From the NCBI GenBank assembly GCA_018806915.1, contig JAGKQI010000098.1, positions 2,604,001-2,668,000 on the forward strand: 64,000 bases of DNA, in the 5' to 3' direction. This stretch comes from Phytophthora colocasiae (taxonomy: Eukaryota; Oomycota; Peronosporomycetes; Peronosporales; Peronosporaceae). The notes under the pieces are model-generated. The model was not told where the DNA came from and did not search any database. It was given only the letters and a program-made list of their open reading frames with translations. Positions 1 to 9,853 of the stretch are shown here, piece by piece. Position numbers and translations under genes: made by a program. How positions within the stretch are numbered: position 1 is the stretch's first letter; each line of letters opens with the position of its first letter.

Positions 1-85
1 GGCTGTGGTGTGTGTTGCGGTTTTGCGGTTGGTGTTTGTGTATGAGTGATTGTGATATTGTGAGTGTGTTTGTTGTGTTGTGCAA

Positions 86-156
86 GCGCCGTTGGTTTAG
101 TGGTAAAATATCTCGTTGCCAACGAGATGCCCCGGGTTCGATTCCCGGACGGCGCA
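86..156 (+). tRNA. tRNA-Gly (anticodon GCC), copy 1
   Basis: A 71-nt cloverleaf. The acceptor stem pairs GCGCCGT with ACGGCGC, with discriminator A. The anticodon stem-loop is TCTCG-TTGCCAA-CGAGA, giving anticodon GCC. The T arm is CCGGG-TTCGATT-CCCGG. The A box (TGGTTTAGTGG) and B box (GGTTCGATTCC) match the Pol III consensus. There is no intron and no encoded CCA. The first T4 run lies about 25 nt downstream, at the start of the TGCTGTTTT tract, so each tract supplies many Pol III terminators. Confidence 0.95.
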
Positions 157-652
157 TTCTCTTATGCCTCTGCTGCTCGCTTTTGCTGTTTTGCTGTTTT
201 GCTGTTTTGCTGTTTTGCTGTCTTGCTGTTTTGCTGTTTTGCTGTCTTGCTGTTTTGGTGTTTTCCTGTCTTGCTCTTTTGCTCTTTTGCTGTTTGCAAA
301 CATGGCGCGTCTGTCCAAGTCTGTCCAAGTCTGTCCAAGTCTGTCCAAGTCTGTCCAAGTCTGTCCGAGTCGATCCATCTGTAGCGACTGCTATACCATA
401 GCTGCCGCCACAGGTCGAGGTCGCTGCAGCTGGATTGGCTCGGATGACGTGGTACGACAGCATCGGTCGTTGAAGAGAAAGATGGCGCTGGAGGATATTT
501 GGGACGCCGATGGGGCTGTGGAGGTCGATTGGTGGCGTGCGATGGACGTGGCTGGAGCGTGTGATGCGGCTGTGGTGTGTGTTGCGGTTTTGCGGTTGGT
601 GTTTGTGTATGAGTGATTGTGATATTGTGAGTGTGTTTGTTGTGTTGTGCAA

Positions 653-723
653 GCGCCGTTGGTTTAGTGGTAAAATATCTCGTTGCCAACGAGATGCCCC
701 GGGTTCGATTCCCGGACGGCGCA
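653..723 (+). tRNA. tRNA-Gly (GCC), copy 2
   Basis: Identical to copy 1 over all 71 nt, with the same flanks. Confidence 0.95.
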
Positions 724-1219
724 TTCTCTTATGCCTCTGCTGCTCGCTTTTGCTGTTTTGCTGTTTTGCTGTTTTGCTGTTTTGCTGTCTTGTTGTCTTG
801 CTGTTTTGCTGTCTTGCTGTTTTGGTGTTTTCCTGTCTTGCTCTTTTGCTCTTTTGCTGTTTGCAAACATGGCGCGTCTGTCCAAGTCTGTCCAAGTCTG
901 TCCAAGTCTGTCCAAGTCTGTCCAAGTCTGTCCGAGTCGATCCATCTGTAGCGACTGCTATACCATAGCTGCCGCCACAGGTCGAGGTCGCTGCAGCTGG
1001 ATTGGCTCGGATGACGTGGTACGACAGCATCGGTCGTTGAAGAGAAAGATGGCGCTGGAGGATATTTGGGACGCCGATGGGGCTGTGGAGGTCGATTGGT
1101 GGCGTGCGATGGACGTGGCTGGAGCGTGTGATGCGGCTGTGGTGTGTGTTGCGGTTTTGCGGTTGGTGTTTGTGTATGAGTGATTGTGATATTGTGAGTG
1201 TGTTTGTTGTGTTGTGCAA

Positions 1220-1290
1220 GCGCCGTTGGTTTAGTGGTAAAATATCTCGTTGCCAACGAGATGCCCCGGGTTCGATTCCCGGACGGCGCA
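1220..1290 (+). tRNA. tRNA-Gly (GCC), copy 3
   Basis: Identical to copy 1. Its unit carries six CTGTCCAAGT decamers instead of five. Confidence 0.95.
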
Positions 1291-1796
1291 TTCTCTTATG
1301 CCTCTGCTGCTCGCTTTTGCTGTTTTGCTGTTTTGCTGTTTTGCTGTTTTGCTGTCTTGTTGTCTTGCTGTTTTGCTGTCTTGCTGTTTTGGTGTTTTCC
1401 TGTCTTGCTCTTTTGCTCTTTTGCTGTTTGCAAACATGGCGCGTCTGTCCAAGTCTGTCCAAGTCTGTCCAAGTCTGTCCAAGTCTGTCCAAGTCTGTCC
1501 AAGTCTGTCCGAGTCGATCCATCTGTAGCGACTGCTATACCATAGCTGCCGCCACAGGTCGAGGTCGCTGCAGCTGGATTGGCTCGGATGACGTGGTACG
1601 ACAGCATCGGTCGTTGAAGAGAAAGATGGCGCTGGAGGATATTTGGGACGCCGATGGGGCTGTGGAGGTCGATTGGTGGCGTGCGATGGACGTGGCTGGA
1701 GCGTGTGATGCGGCTGTGGTGTGTGTTGCGGTTTTGCGGTTGGTGTTTGTGTATGAGTGATTGTGATATTGTGAGTGTGTTTGTTGTGTTGTGCAA

Positions 1797-1866
1797 GCGC
1801 CGTTGGTTTAGTGGTAAAATATCTCGTTGCCAACGAGATGCCCGGGTTCGATTCCCGGACGGCGCA
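1797..1866 (+). tRNA. tRNA-Gly (GCC), copy 4, one base shorter
   Basis: As copy 1 but 70 nt: one C is missing from the C run before the T stem (GAGATGCCCGGG instead of GAGATGCCCCGGG). If the T stem is kept, the variable loop shrinks from four to three nucleotides. The A and B boxes are intact, so it may still be transcribed; whether the tRNA is functional is uncertain. Confidence 0.85.
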
Positions 1867-2372
1867 TTCTCTTATGCCTCTGCTGCTCGCTTTTGCTGTT
1901 TTGCTGTTTTGCTGTTTTGCTGTTTTGCTGTCTTGTTGTCTTGCTGTTTTGCTGTCTTGCTGTTTTGGTGTTTTCCTGTCTTGCTCTTTTGCTCTTTTGC
2001 TGTTTGCAAACATGGCGCGTCTGTCCAAGTCTGTCCAAGTCTGTCCAAGTCTGTCCAAGTCTGTCCAAGTCTGTCCAAGTCTGTCCGAGTCGATCCATCT
2101 GTAGCGACTGCTATACCATAGCTGCCGCCACAGGTCGAGGTCGCTGCAGCTGGATTGGCTCGGATGACGTGGTACGACAGCATCGGTCGTTGAAGAGAAA
2201 GATGGCGCTGGAGGATATTTGGGACGCCGATGGGGCTGTGGAGGTCGATTGGTGGCGTGCGATGGACGTGGCTGGAGCGTGTGATGCGGCTGTGGTGTGT
2301 GTTGCGGTTTTGCGGTTGGTGTTTGTGTATGAGTGATTGTGATATTGTGAGTGTGTTTGTTGTGTTGTGCAA

Positions 2373-2443
2373 GCGCCGTTGGTTTAGTGGTAAAATATCT
2401 CGTTGCCAACGAGATGCCCCGGGTTCGATTCCCGGACGGCGCA
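2373..2443 (+). tRNA. tRNA-Gly (GCC), copy 5
   Basis: Identical to copy 1. The TGCTGT tract that follows has its TGTCTTGTTGTC block shifted upstream relative to the other units. Confidence 0.95.
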
Positions 2444-2939
2444 TTCTCTTATGCCTCTGCTGCTCGCTTTTGCTGTTTTGCTGTCTTGTTGTCTTGCTGT
2501 TTTGCTGTTTTGCTGTTTTGCTGTTTTGCTGTCTTGCTGTTTTGGTGTTTTCCTGTCTTGCTCTTTTGCTCTTTTGCTGTTTGCAAACATGGCGCGTCTG
2601 TCCAAGTCTGTCCAAGTCTGTCCAAGTCTGTCCAAGTCTGTCCAAGTCTGTCCGAGTCGATCCATCTGTAGCGACTGCTATACCATAGCTGCCGCCACAG
2701 GTCGAGGTCGCTGCAGCTGGATTGGCTCGGATGACGTGGTACGACAGCATCGGTCGTTGAAGAGAAAGATGGCGCTGGAGGATATTTGGGACGCCGATGG
2801 GGCTGTGGAGGTCGATTGGTGGCGTGCGATGGACGTGGCTGGAGCGTGTGATGCGGCTGTGGTGTGTGTTGCGGTTTTGCGGTTGGTGTTTGTGTATGAG
2901 TGATTGTGATATTGTGAGTGTGTTTGTTGTGTTGTGCAA

Positions 2940-3010
2940 GCGCCGTTGGTTTAGTGGTAAAATATCTCGTTGCCAACGAGATGCCCCGGGTTCGATTCCC
3001 GGACGGCGCA
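2940..3010 (+). tRNA. tRNA-Gly (GCC), copy 6
   Basis: Identical to copy 1. The following tract carries a duplicated segment ending in GGTGTTTTCCTGTCTTGC. Confidence 0.95.
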
Positions 3011-3506
3011 TTCTCTTATGCCTCTGCTGCTCGCTTTTGCTGTTTTGCTGTTTTGCTGTCTTGCTGTTTTGGTGTTTTCCTGTCTTGCTCTTTTGCTCTT
3101 TTGCTGTTTTGGTGTTTTCCTGTCTTGCTCTTTTGCTCTTTTGCTGTTTGCAAACATGGCGCGTCTGTCCAAGTCTGTCCAAGTCTGTCCAAGTCTGTCC
3201 AAGTCTGTCCAAGTCTGTCCGAGTCGATCCATCTGTAGCGACTGCTATACCATAGCTGCCGCCACAGGTCGAGGTCGCTGCAGCTGGATTGGCTCGGATG
3301 ACGTGGTACGACAGCATCGGTCGTTGAAGAGAAAGATGGCGCTGGAGGATATTTGGGACGCCGATGGGGCTGTGGAGGTCGATTGGTGGCGTGCGATGGA
3401 CGTGGCTGGAGCGTGTGATGCGGCTGTGGTGTGTGTTGCGGTTTTGCGGTTGGTGTTTGTGTATGAGTGATTGTGATATTGTGAGTGTGTTTGTTGTGTT
3501 GTGCAA

Positions 3507-3577
3507 GCGCCGTTGGTTTAGTGGTAAAATATCTCGTTGCCAACGAGATGCCCCGGGTTCGATTCCCGGACGGCGCA
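3507..3577 (+). tRNA. tRNA-Gly (GCC), copy 7
   Basis: Identical to copy 1. Its unit is the shortest (559 bp), the loss being in the pyrimidine tract. Confidence 0.95.
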
Positions 3578-4065
3578 TTCTCTTATGCCTCTGCTGCTCG
3601 CTTTTGCTGTATTGCTGTCTTGTTGTCTTGCTGTTTTGCTGTCTTGCTGTTTTGCTGTCTTGCTGTTTTGGTGTTTTCCTGTCTTGCTCTTTTGCTCTTT
3701 TGCTGTTTGCAAACATGGCGCGTCTGTCCAAGTCTGTCCAAGTCTGTCCAAGTCTGTCCAAGTCTGTCCAAGTCTGTCCGAGTCGATCCATCTGTAGCGA
3801 CTGCTATACCATAGCTGCCGCCACAGGTCGAGGTCGCTGCAGCTGGATTGGCTCGGATGACGTGGTACGACAGCATCGGTCGTTGAAGAGAAAGATGGCG
3901 CTGGAGGATATTTGGGACGCCGATGGGGCTGTGGAGGTCGATTGGTGGCGTGCGATGGACGTGGCTGGAGCGTGTGATGCGGCTGTGGTGTGTGTTGCGG
4001 TTTTGCGGTTGGTGTTTGTGTATGAGTGATTGTGATATTGTGAGTGTGTTTGTTGTGTTGTGCAA

Positions 4066-4136
4066 GCGCCGTTGGTTTAGTGGTAAAATATCTCGTTGCC
4101 AACGAGATGCCCCGGGTTCGATTCCCGGACGGCGCA
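4066..4136 (+). tRNA. tRNA-Gly (GCC), copy 8
   Basis: Identical to copy 1. The immediate 3' flank differs (CTGCTGCGCTG in place of CTGCTGCTCGC). Confidence 0.95.
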
Positions 4137-4632
4137 TTCTCTTATGCCTCTGCTGCGCTGTTTTGCTGTTTTGCTGTTTTGCTGTTTTGCTGTTTTGCTG
4201 TCTTGTTGTCTTGCTGTTTTGCTGTCTTGCTGTTTTGGTGTTTTCCTGTCTTGCTCTTTTGCTCTTTTGCTGTTTGCAAACATGGCGCGTCTGTCCAAGT
4301 CTGTCCAAGTCTGTCCAAGTCTGTCCAAGTCTGTCCAAGTCTGTCCGAGTCGATCCATCTGTAGCGACTGCTATACCATAGCTGCCGCCACAGGTCGAGG
4401 TCGCTGCAGCTGGATTGGCTCGGATGACGTGGTACGACAGCATCGGTCGTTGAAGAGAAAGATGGCGCTGGAGGATATTTGGGACGCCGATGGGGCTGTG
4501 GAGGTCGATTGGTGGCGTGCGATGGACGTGGCTGGAGCGTGTGATGCGGCTGTGGTGTGTGTTGCGGTTTTGCGGTTGGTGTTTGTGTATGAGTGATTGT
4601 GATATTGTGAGTGTGTTTGTTGTGTTGTGCAA

Positions 4633-4703
4633 GCGCCGTTGGTTTAGTGGTAAAATATCTCGTTGCCAACGAGATGCCCCGGGTTCGATTCCCGGACGGC
4701 GCA
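4633..4703 (+). tRNA. tRNA-Gly (GCC), copy 9
   Basis: Identical to copy 1; its unit has six decamers (577 bp). Confidence 0.95.
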
Positions 4704-5209
4704 TTCTCTTATGCCTCTGCTGCTCGCTTTTGCTGTTTTGCTGTTTTGCTGTCTTGCTGTCTTGTTGTCTTGCTGTTTTGCTGTTTTGCTGTCTTGCTGT
4801 TTTGGTGTTTTCCTGTCTTGCTCTTTTGCTCTTTTGCTGTTTGCAAACATGGCGCGTCTGTCCAAGTCTGTCCAAGTCTGTCCAAGTCTGTCCAAGTCTG
4901 TCCAAGTCTGTCCAAGTCTGTCCGAGTCGATCCATCTGTAGCGACTGCTATACCATAGCTGCCGCCACAGGTCGAGGTCGCTGCAGCTGGATTGGCTCGG
5001 ATGACGTGGTACGACAGCATCGGTCGTTGAAGAGAAAGATGGCGCTGGAGGATATTTGGGACGCCGATGGGGCTGTGGAGGTCGATTGGTGGCGTGCGAT
5101 GGACGTGGCTGGAGCGTGTGATGCGGCTGTGGTGTGTGTTGCGGTTTTGCGGTTGGTGTTTGTGTATGAGTGATTGTGATATTGTGAGTGTGTTTGTTGT
5201 GTTGTGCAA

Positions 5210-5280
5210 GCGCCGTTGGTTTAGTGGTAAAATATCTCGTTGCCAACGAGATGCCCCGGGTTCGATTCCCGGACGGCGCA
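5210..5280 (+). tRNA. tRNA-Gly (GCC), copy 10
   Basis: Identical to copy 1; its unit has six decamers and a duplicated GGTGTTTTCC block in the tract. Confidence 0.95.
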
Positions 5281-5786
5281 TTCTCTTATGCCTCTGCTGC
5301 TCGCTTTTGCTGTTTTGCTGTTTTGCTGTCTTGTTGTCTTGCTGTCTTGCTGTTTTGGTGTTTTCCTGTCTTGCTGTTTTGGTGTTTTCCTGTCTTGCTC
5401 TTTTGCTCTTTTGCTGTTTGCAAACATGGCGCGTCTGTCCAAGTCTGTCCAAGTCTGTCCAAGTCTGTCCAAGTCTGTCCAAGTCTGTCCAAGTCTGTCC
5501 GAGTCGATCCATCTGTAGCGACTGCTATACCATAGCTGCCGCCACAGGTCGAGGTCGCTGCAGCTGGATTGGCTCGGATGACGTGGTACGACAGCATCGG
5601 TCGTTGAAGAGAAAGATGGCGCTGGAGGATATTTGGGACGCCGATGGGGCTGTGGAGGTCGATTGGTGGCGTGCGATGGACGTGGCTGGAGCGTGTGATG
5701 CGGCTGTGGTGTGTGTTGCGGTTTTGCGGTTGGTGTTTGTGTATGAGTGATTGTGATATTGTGAGTGTGTTTGTTGTGTTGTGCAA

Positions 5787-5857
5787 GCGCCGTTGGTTTA
5801 GTGGTAAAATATCTCGTTGCCAACGAGATGCCCCGGGTTCGATTCCCGGACGGCGCA
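5787..5857 (+). tRNA. tRNA-Gly (GCC), copy 11 (last)
   Basis: Identical to copy 1. Downstream, the tract and decamers decay (TTGCGAACATGGGGCG, two imperfect decamers) and the array ends. Confidence 0.95.
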
Positions 5858-6010
5858 TTCTCTTATGCCTCTGCTGCTCGCTTTTGCTGTTTTGCTGTTT
5901 TGCTGTCTTGTTGTCTTGCTGTCTTGCTGTTTTGCTGTTTTGCTGTCTTGTTGCCTTGCTGTTTGCGAACATGGGGCGTCTGTCCGAGTCTGTCCATGTC
6001 TGTAGCAACT

Positions 6011-7517
6011 ATTCCGCTTTAAGGATTTCACAACTATACCTACAGAAACTAAGTATCATGCACTGGACGTAGCGCACCCGCTCATACCCCAATTCGACTT
6101 TGCGCATCGTAGCATGCGTGTTCCGCACCCTGTTAACACCCATGGATTTCTGGTATCATACATGAAACTCTGATGTCACACCACGGGAGTCTGATGTACA
6201 TGAGTTTGATGTACACGACTCTGATGTACTCGACTCTGATATCCGACTCTGGCAACACAAGTCTGATGTGTCCGGCTTATACAAGCAATATTCCAGACAT
6301 TACCAGGTTCCGATGTACAAGCTTTGATGTGCAGACTCCACAGGATCAGACCCCAGTGTCACGACTCTGCTATCCTGGCTCTGGTGTACATGGCTCTGGT
6401 GTACATGGCTCTGACGTACATGACTATGATGACATGATTCCAGACCCCTGATGAGCAAGATACCAGACTCTGACAATCTGGAGTCCACCCCATACTGAAA
6501 CCAAGTGTATCCAACACGACCTCACGCATTCAAATGACACACAACCTGCCCATTCCTGTAATGACATCATAAAGTGTCGGCTCGACAAGATCTGCTGCAT
6601 CGACTACCATAGCGAGCCCAAGCGAAGATTCTTGAGTTATACTGAGCCCAAGGGTACCTGAGATATACCAGATAAGAAGACAGAAGACATAAGAGAGAGA
6701 TACGAGAGAGATAACCAGAATTCAATCTCGTTACGGTAAGTGTTATCTACCTGTTGCTTCCCGTAAGTACTAGACCACAGCAAGGCTTCGTGCTGTGTGA
6801 TCTCTCACCTTTCAAGTTCTTTAGGTGGAGATCAGTGTAACGTAGAGATCTGAGAGGACCCACCTATTCCATTTCCCAGTTGGATCGTATGTCTTGTCTC
6901 TAGGGGTACTCAATTCATTTTGTACGTTTGGACAGGTTCTGGGAGCTAGATAGTCGCTCTCCGGACGCTTGGTAGACTGTTGTATATAACCGATTGTATA
7001 TTGGTTATATTGATCTGTATATCAGAGGTTGGTGCGCGAAAGTAACGGGGATACCGGACAGACCAGGTGTCTGGTTATTCCCTAGTTGACCTGGAGTACT
7101 AGCCCACAGCTCAAGGGCCAGGAAAGAATAAGAGCAGCTACAAATTTGTATATCAGAACTCTATATTGCGGTTATCTCGGAAGTCTAGTAACAGGACTTC
7201 CCATTGAAGTATTAATTTCTATTTGACTCCAGAAGCTTCTGGTGAATGCTTGTGTTACCGGAAAACGTCCGACTCCCAACCGCTCCTGTGAGGATCAAAA
7301 GGACACCCGACGGTCTACGCAAATGACCCTCACTCTCACCCACACTCTCTCGACCCCGGCGAGGGCCATATTGCTAAGAAAACGAATCTATGAGGACAGC
7401 ACAATGTAACACACGCCCCTGCACCGCGGTAAGGATCGAAGTAAAGTACAGTGCAATTTCTCTTTATCTTGTTTAATGCGTTGAAAAACTGCAAATGTTG
7501 GTCTGTAGGCGACTGCA
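6011..7517. other. Gene-free stretch with degenerate repeats, possible LTR remnant
   Basis: No convincing coding sequence. From about 6170 to 6480 there is a degenerate minisatellite built on words such as CTCTGATGTACATGA. From about 6590 to 7320 the sequence is AT-rich, with repeated words (GAGCCCAAG twice, TGTATATCAG twice) and a GAGAGATA-rich segment. That resembles the LTR or leader of a retrotransposon, but I could not find matching LTR copies or a primer-binding site, so this is a weak inference. Confidence 0.3.
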
Positions 7518-7589
7518 ATGAAGAACTGGGAACATACTAACCGCTTAGGAGATCCATTTATATCTCTACAAATTTCTATTGCTTTCATA

Positions 7590-8190
7590 CTTTACCCCCT
7601 TAGGGTCTCCTGGTCGGGCTGGGGTGACGCCCTCCCGGGGGAACGGCGCAGCGGCGTCGTTCTCGGGGGCGCTAAGGCGGAAGACGCCGGCGCCTCCTGC
7701 TCTAATTTGGACAAGGACGTAGAGGCCAACGGTCTCCGGGCTGAGAACTTGGCAGGGCACAGCTCGGCCACGGGCGCGGACAAACCACGGGAGCTCAGTG
7801 CTCAGCCGACGACTCCCAGGGGCCAGATGACTACGGCATCGCGCCGGGAGACGCTTCGACGGCGAGGCGCGGGCGTCCGAGGGGGGAACGACGCGGAAGA
7901 CTCTTCGCCAAGGAAAGGAGATCAAGGGGGTCGGCACAAGGCGCAGCAGATTACGAGAACGCAGACAACAGGCGTACTGGCCGGAACTGACGTGGCCCCG
8001 GACCACGCAGCTGCTCGGAGGAGGGGTTAGTGGCCCGACGAAGAGCTAACCAAGACCACCAGACTAGCGAAGAGGAAGAAGCAGTGGGCGTGCCGCAACC
8101 AAAGCCGCCATGTCGCACATGCAGGGGGAGCCATCCATTCCAACGGATGCGAACGCACGAGGACCTGTAGGAGCCCAAACAGTGGACCGT
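7590..8190 (+). pseudogene. GC-rich retrotransposon gag-like remnant
   Basis: A GC-rich island in AT-rich surroundings. One frame is open from 7518 to 8030 (170 codons, rich in R, G, A and D). After a frame change at about 8030-8090, a CRTCRGSHPF segment resembles a degenerate CCHC zinc knuckle, such as closes a Gag protein; the last cysteine is missing. No protease, reverse transcriptase or integrase follows, because the segment is cut off by the pogo-like element at 8226. The family assignment is inference from composition and the knuckle-like motif. Confidence 0.3.
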
Positions 8191-8225
8191 CCACTTCTGG
8201 GGTGGATACGGTCCATTTTTGAGTG

Positions 8226-9190
8226 TACCGACTTCCTCTGTTTATAACGGTCACCCGTGTACATGGTACACCGTACCACCATGATCATGTATGTACAGAT
8301 GGCTACAGAATTAAAGAATTAAAAAAAAAAAACATAATAAAACTGTTATGTATCCGTCCGACCCAACTTCTCCTACATCTCTGTCTAGCACACATTGGCG
8401 TTCAAGAAGCTCAATAAGACCAGCTACTACCGTGTCGCTCTCACTAACCAACTCACGAAAGCATTTCTTGTACCCTTTCGCAATCACCTCGATCAAAAGA
8501 CTGTCTCAAGCCTCTCGTTTCTGTATCCATCTTGCCATTGTAGCTCGATCTGGAGCTTCCATTGAATACGGAGAACCTGGGGCATGAGCTCGGAGTTGTT
8601 CGCGCAGCTGAAAGCTTATTCCGAGATTTAAAAGCCGTAGACCAACTCCATGACGCGTCAAACTCAGTAACGCCATAGCTTGTAGCTACGTCTTTGGCCT
8701 CTAACGCTAACATCAGATTTGAAATAGGTACGCCCTCCTTTCGGAGGTCGTTTACCCATTTAACAAGTTCCTGCTTCTAGTGATAGTACAGTACCTACTC
8801 CTTTTGGACGAGCTTTCTTCTTTTTCTTCCCGTGCGGCATTTGACACTGCTCTTTGATTGTATCTTTTTCTCTAATCCACGACTCCACCAGCTTTCGCCG
8901 GGAGTCGTAGACGGCAGGACTCAGATCAGGATAGAACAGCCGTATAGCCTTGCGGATGTCTGGAGGCCCCCCACCGCATTTATCACGGCAAGTTTTTCTC
9001 CTGCCGTGAATGACGCTCGTCGTTTGCCGCGCATTGTCAACTTGAAATGACTGGTACACAAAAACGCGGTACCGTTGTGATTCGGTTTTGTACGACCGTT
9101 ATAAGCAGAGGAAATTCACTATTCTCTTTCTTGATTGTGATTGGCTGACCGTTACATGCAGGTGACCGGTATAAACAGAGGAAGTCGGTA
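8226..9190 (-). mobile_element. Pogo/Tc1-like DNA transposon A (965 bp, decayed)
   Basis: Bounded by inverted termini TACCGACTTCCTCTG and CAGAGGAAGTCGGTA, so the likely target duplication is TA and the TIR begins CCGACTTCC. Read on the minus strand it shows pieces of a pogo-like transposase in several frames. The N-terminal segment (about 9040-8960) contains FTAGEKLAVINAV, a psq/CENP-B-type helix-turn-helix. A middle segment (about 8965-8700) contains KLVESWIREKDTI and VKWVNDLRKEGVPIS. A third lies around 8700-8450. Stops and frameshifts interrupt the frame and the DDE catalytic core is absent, so the element is non-autonomous. Confidence 0.75.
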
Positions 9191-9426
9191 GTTACACAGT
9201 TACCGACTTCCTCTGTTTATACCGGTCACCTGCATGTAACGGTCAGCCAATCACAATCAAGAAAGAGAATAGTGAATTTCCCCTGCTTATAACGGTCGTA
9301 CAAAACCGAATCACAACGGTACCGCTTTTTTTACACTGACCAGTCATTTCAAGTTGATAATGCGCGGCAAACTACGAGCGTCATTCACGGCAGGAGACAA
9401 ACTTGCCGTGATAAATGCGGTGGGGA
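8965..9426. repeat. Large inverted repeat formed by head-to-head elements A and B
   Basis: Arms of about 225 bp (8965-9190 and 9201-9426) are near-perfect reverse complements around a 10-bp spacer. The first 130 bp of each arm differ at only a few positions. The transcript or single strand could fold into a very long hairpin. Confidence 0.85.
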
Positions 9427-9853
9427 AGACATGAAGAACCCAATACTGCTGTTGTGGGATGACTTCTCCAGATTGCGTGCGTGTTGGATCGTGAATCTGA
9501 GCGAACAACTCCGAGCTCATGCCCATAAGTTTTGTTTTCACCAGATCGAGCTACTATGGCAAGATGGATACGAGAGGCTTGGGTCGATCGAGGTTATAGC
9601 GAAAGGGTACAAGAAATGCTTTGGTGAGTTGGTTAGTGAGAGCGACACGGTAGCAGCTGATCTTATTGACCTCCTTCGAGTCCTTGAGCGCCAGTGTGTG
9701 CTGTATGGATCGGAGACGATATGGATACATAACAATTTATTTTAATTTTATGTTTTTTTTAACTTTAATTCTGTAGCCATCTGTACATACATGTTCATGG
9801 TGGTACGGTGTACCATGTACACGGGTGACCGTTATAAACAGAGGAAGTCGGTA
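9201..9853 (+). mobile_element. Pogo/Tc1-like non-autonomous element B (653 bp)
   Basis: Same termini as element A, in opposite orientation and separated from it by only 10 bp (GTTACACAGT). It keeps the N-terminal helix-turn-helix coding piece (FTAGDKLAVINAV, about 9385-9425) and a C-terminal piece read in other frames, with the middle and the catalytic core deleted. Almost identical to element C at 16827, so both are probably recent copies of one deletion derivative. Confidence 0.8.

Larger units (their letters stand above)
1..6010 (+). repeat. Tandem array of eleven tRNA-Gly(GCC) units
   Basis: Eleven head-to-tail units, with tRNA starts at 86, 653, 1220, 1797, 2373, 2940, 3507, 4066, 4633, 5210 and 5787, giving periods of 567, 567, 577, 576, 567, 567, 559, 567, 577 and 577 bp. 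Each unit has four parts: a tRNA gene; a variable T/C-rich tract of TGCTGTTTT/TGCTGTCTT words; a (CTGTCCAAGT)n minisatellite with 5 or 6 copies; and about 290 bp of spacer that looks invariant between units. The 577-bp units carry one extra decamer. The array starts before base 1 (the window opens inside spacer) and ends within unit 11, which diverges after about 5950. The pattern fits recent amplification by unequal exchange. Confidence 0.95.

Noticed and set aside
301..375. CTGTCCAAGT decamer arrays as a CRISPR-like repeat
   Set aside because: The repeats are contiguous with no spacers and lie in a eukaryotic tRNA cluster; they are a minisatellite.
1231..5823. Very long minus-strand ORFs (up to 639 codons) and plus-strand ORFs across the tRNA array
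   Set aside because: Most units are 567 bp, a multiple of three, so any frame free of stops in one unit stays open through many. The frames run through tRNA genes and simple repeats and have no domain.
6173..6451. 92-codon ORF over the CTCTGATGTACATGA repeats
   Set aside because: The repeat is degenerate with no codon periodicity, and the peptide is low complexity; treated as a minisatellite.
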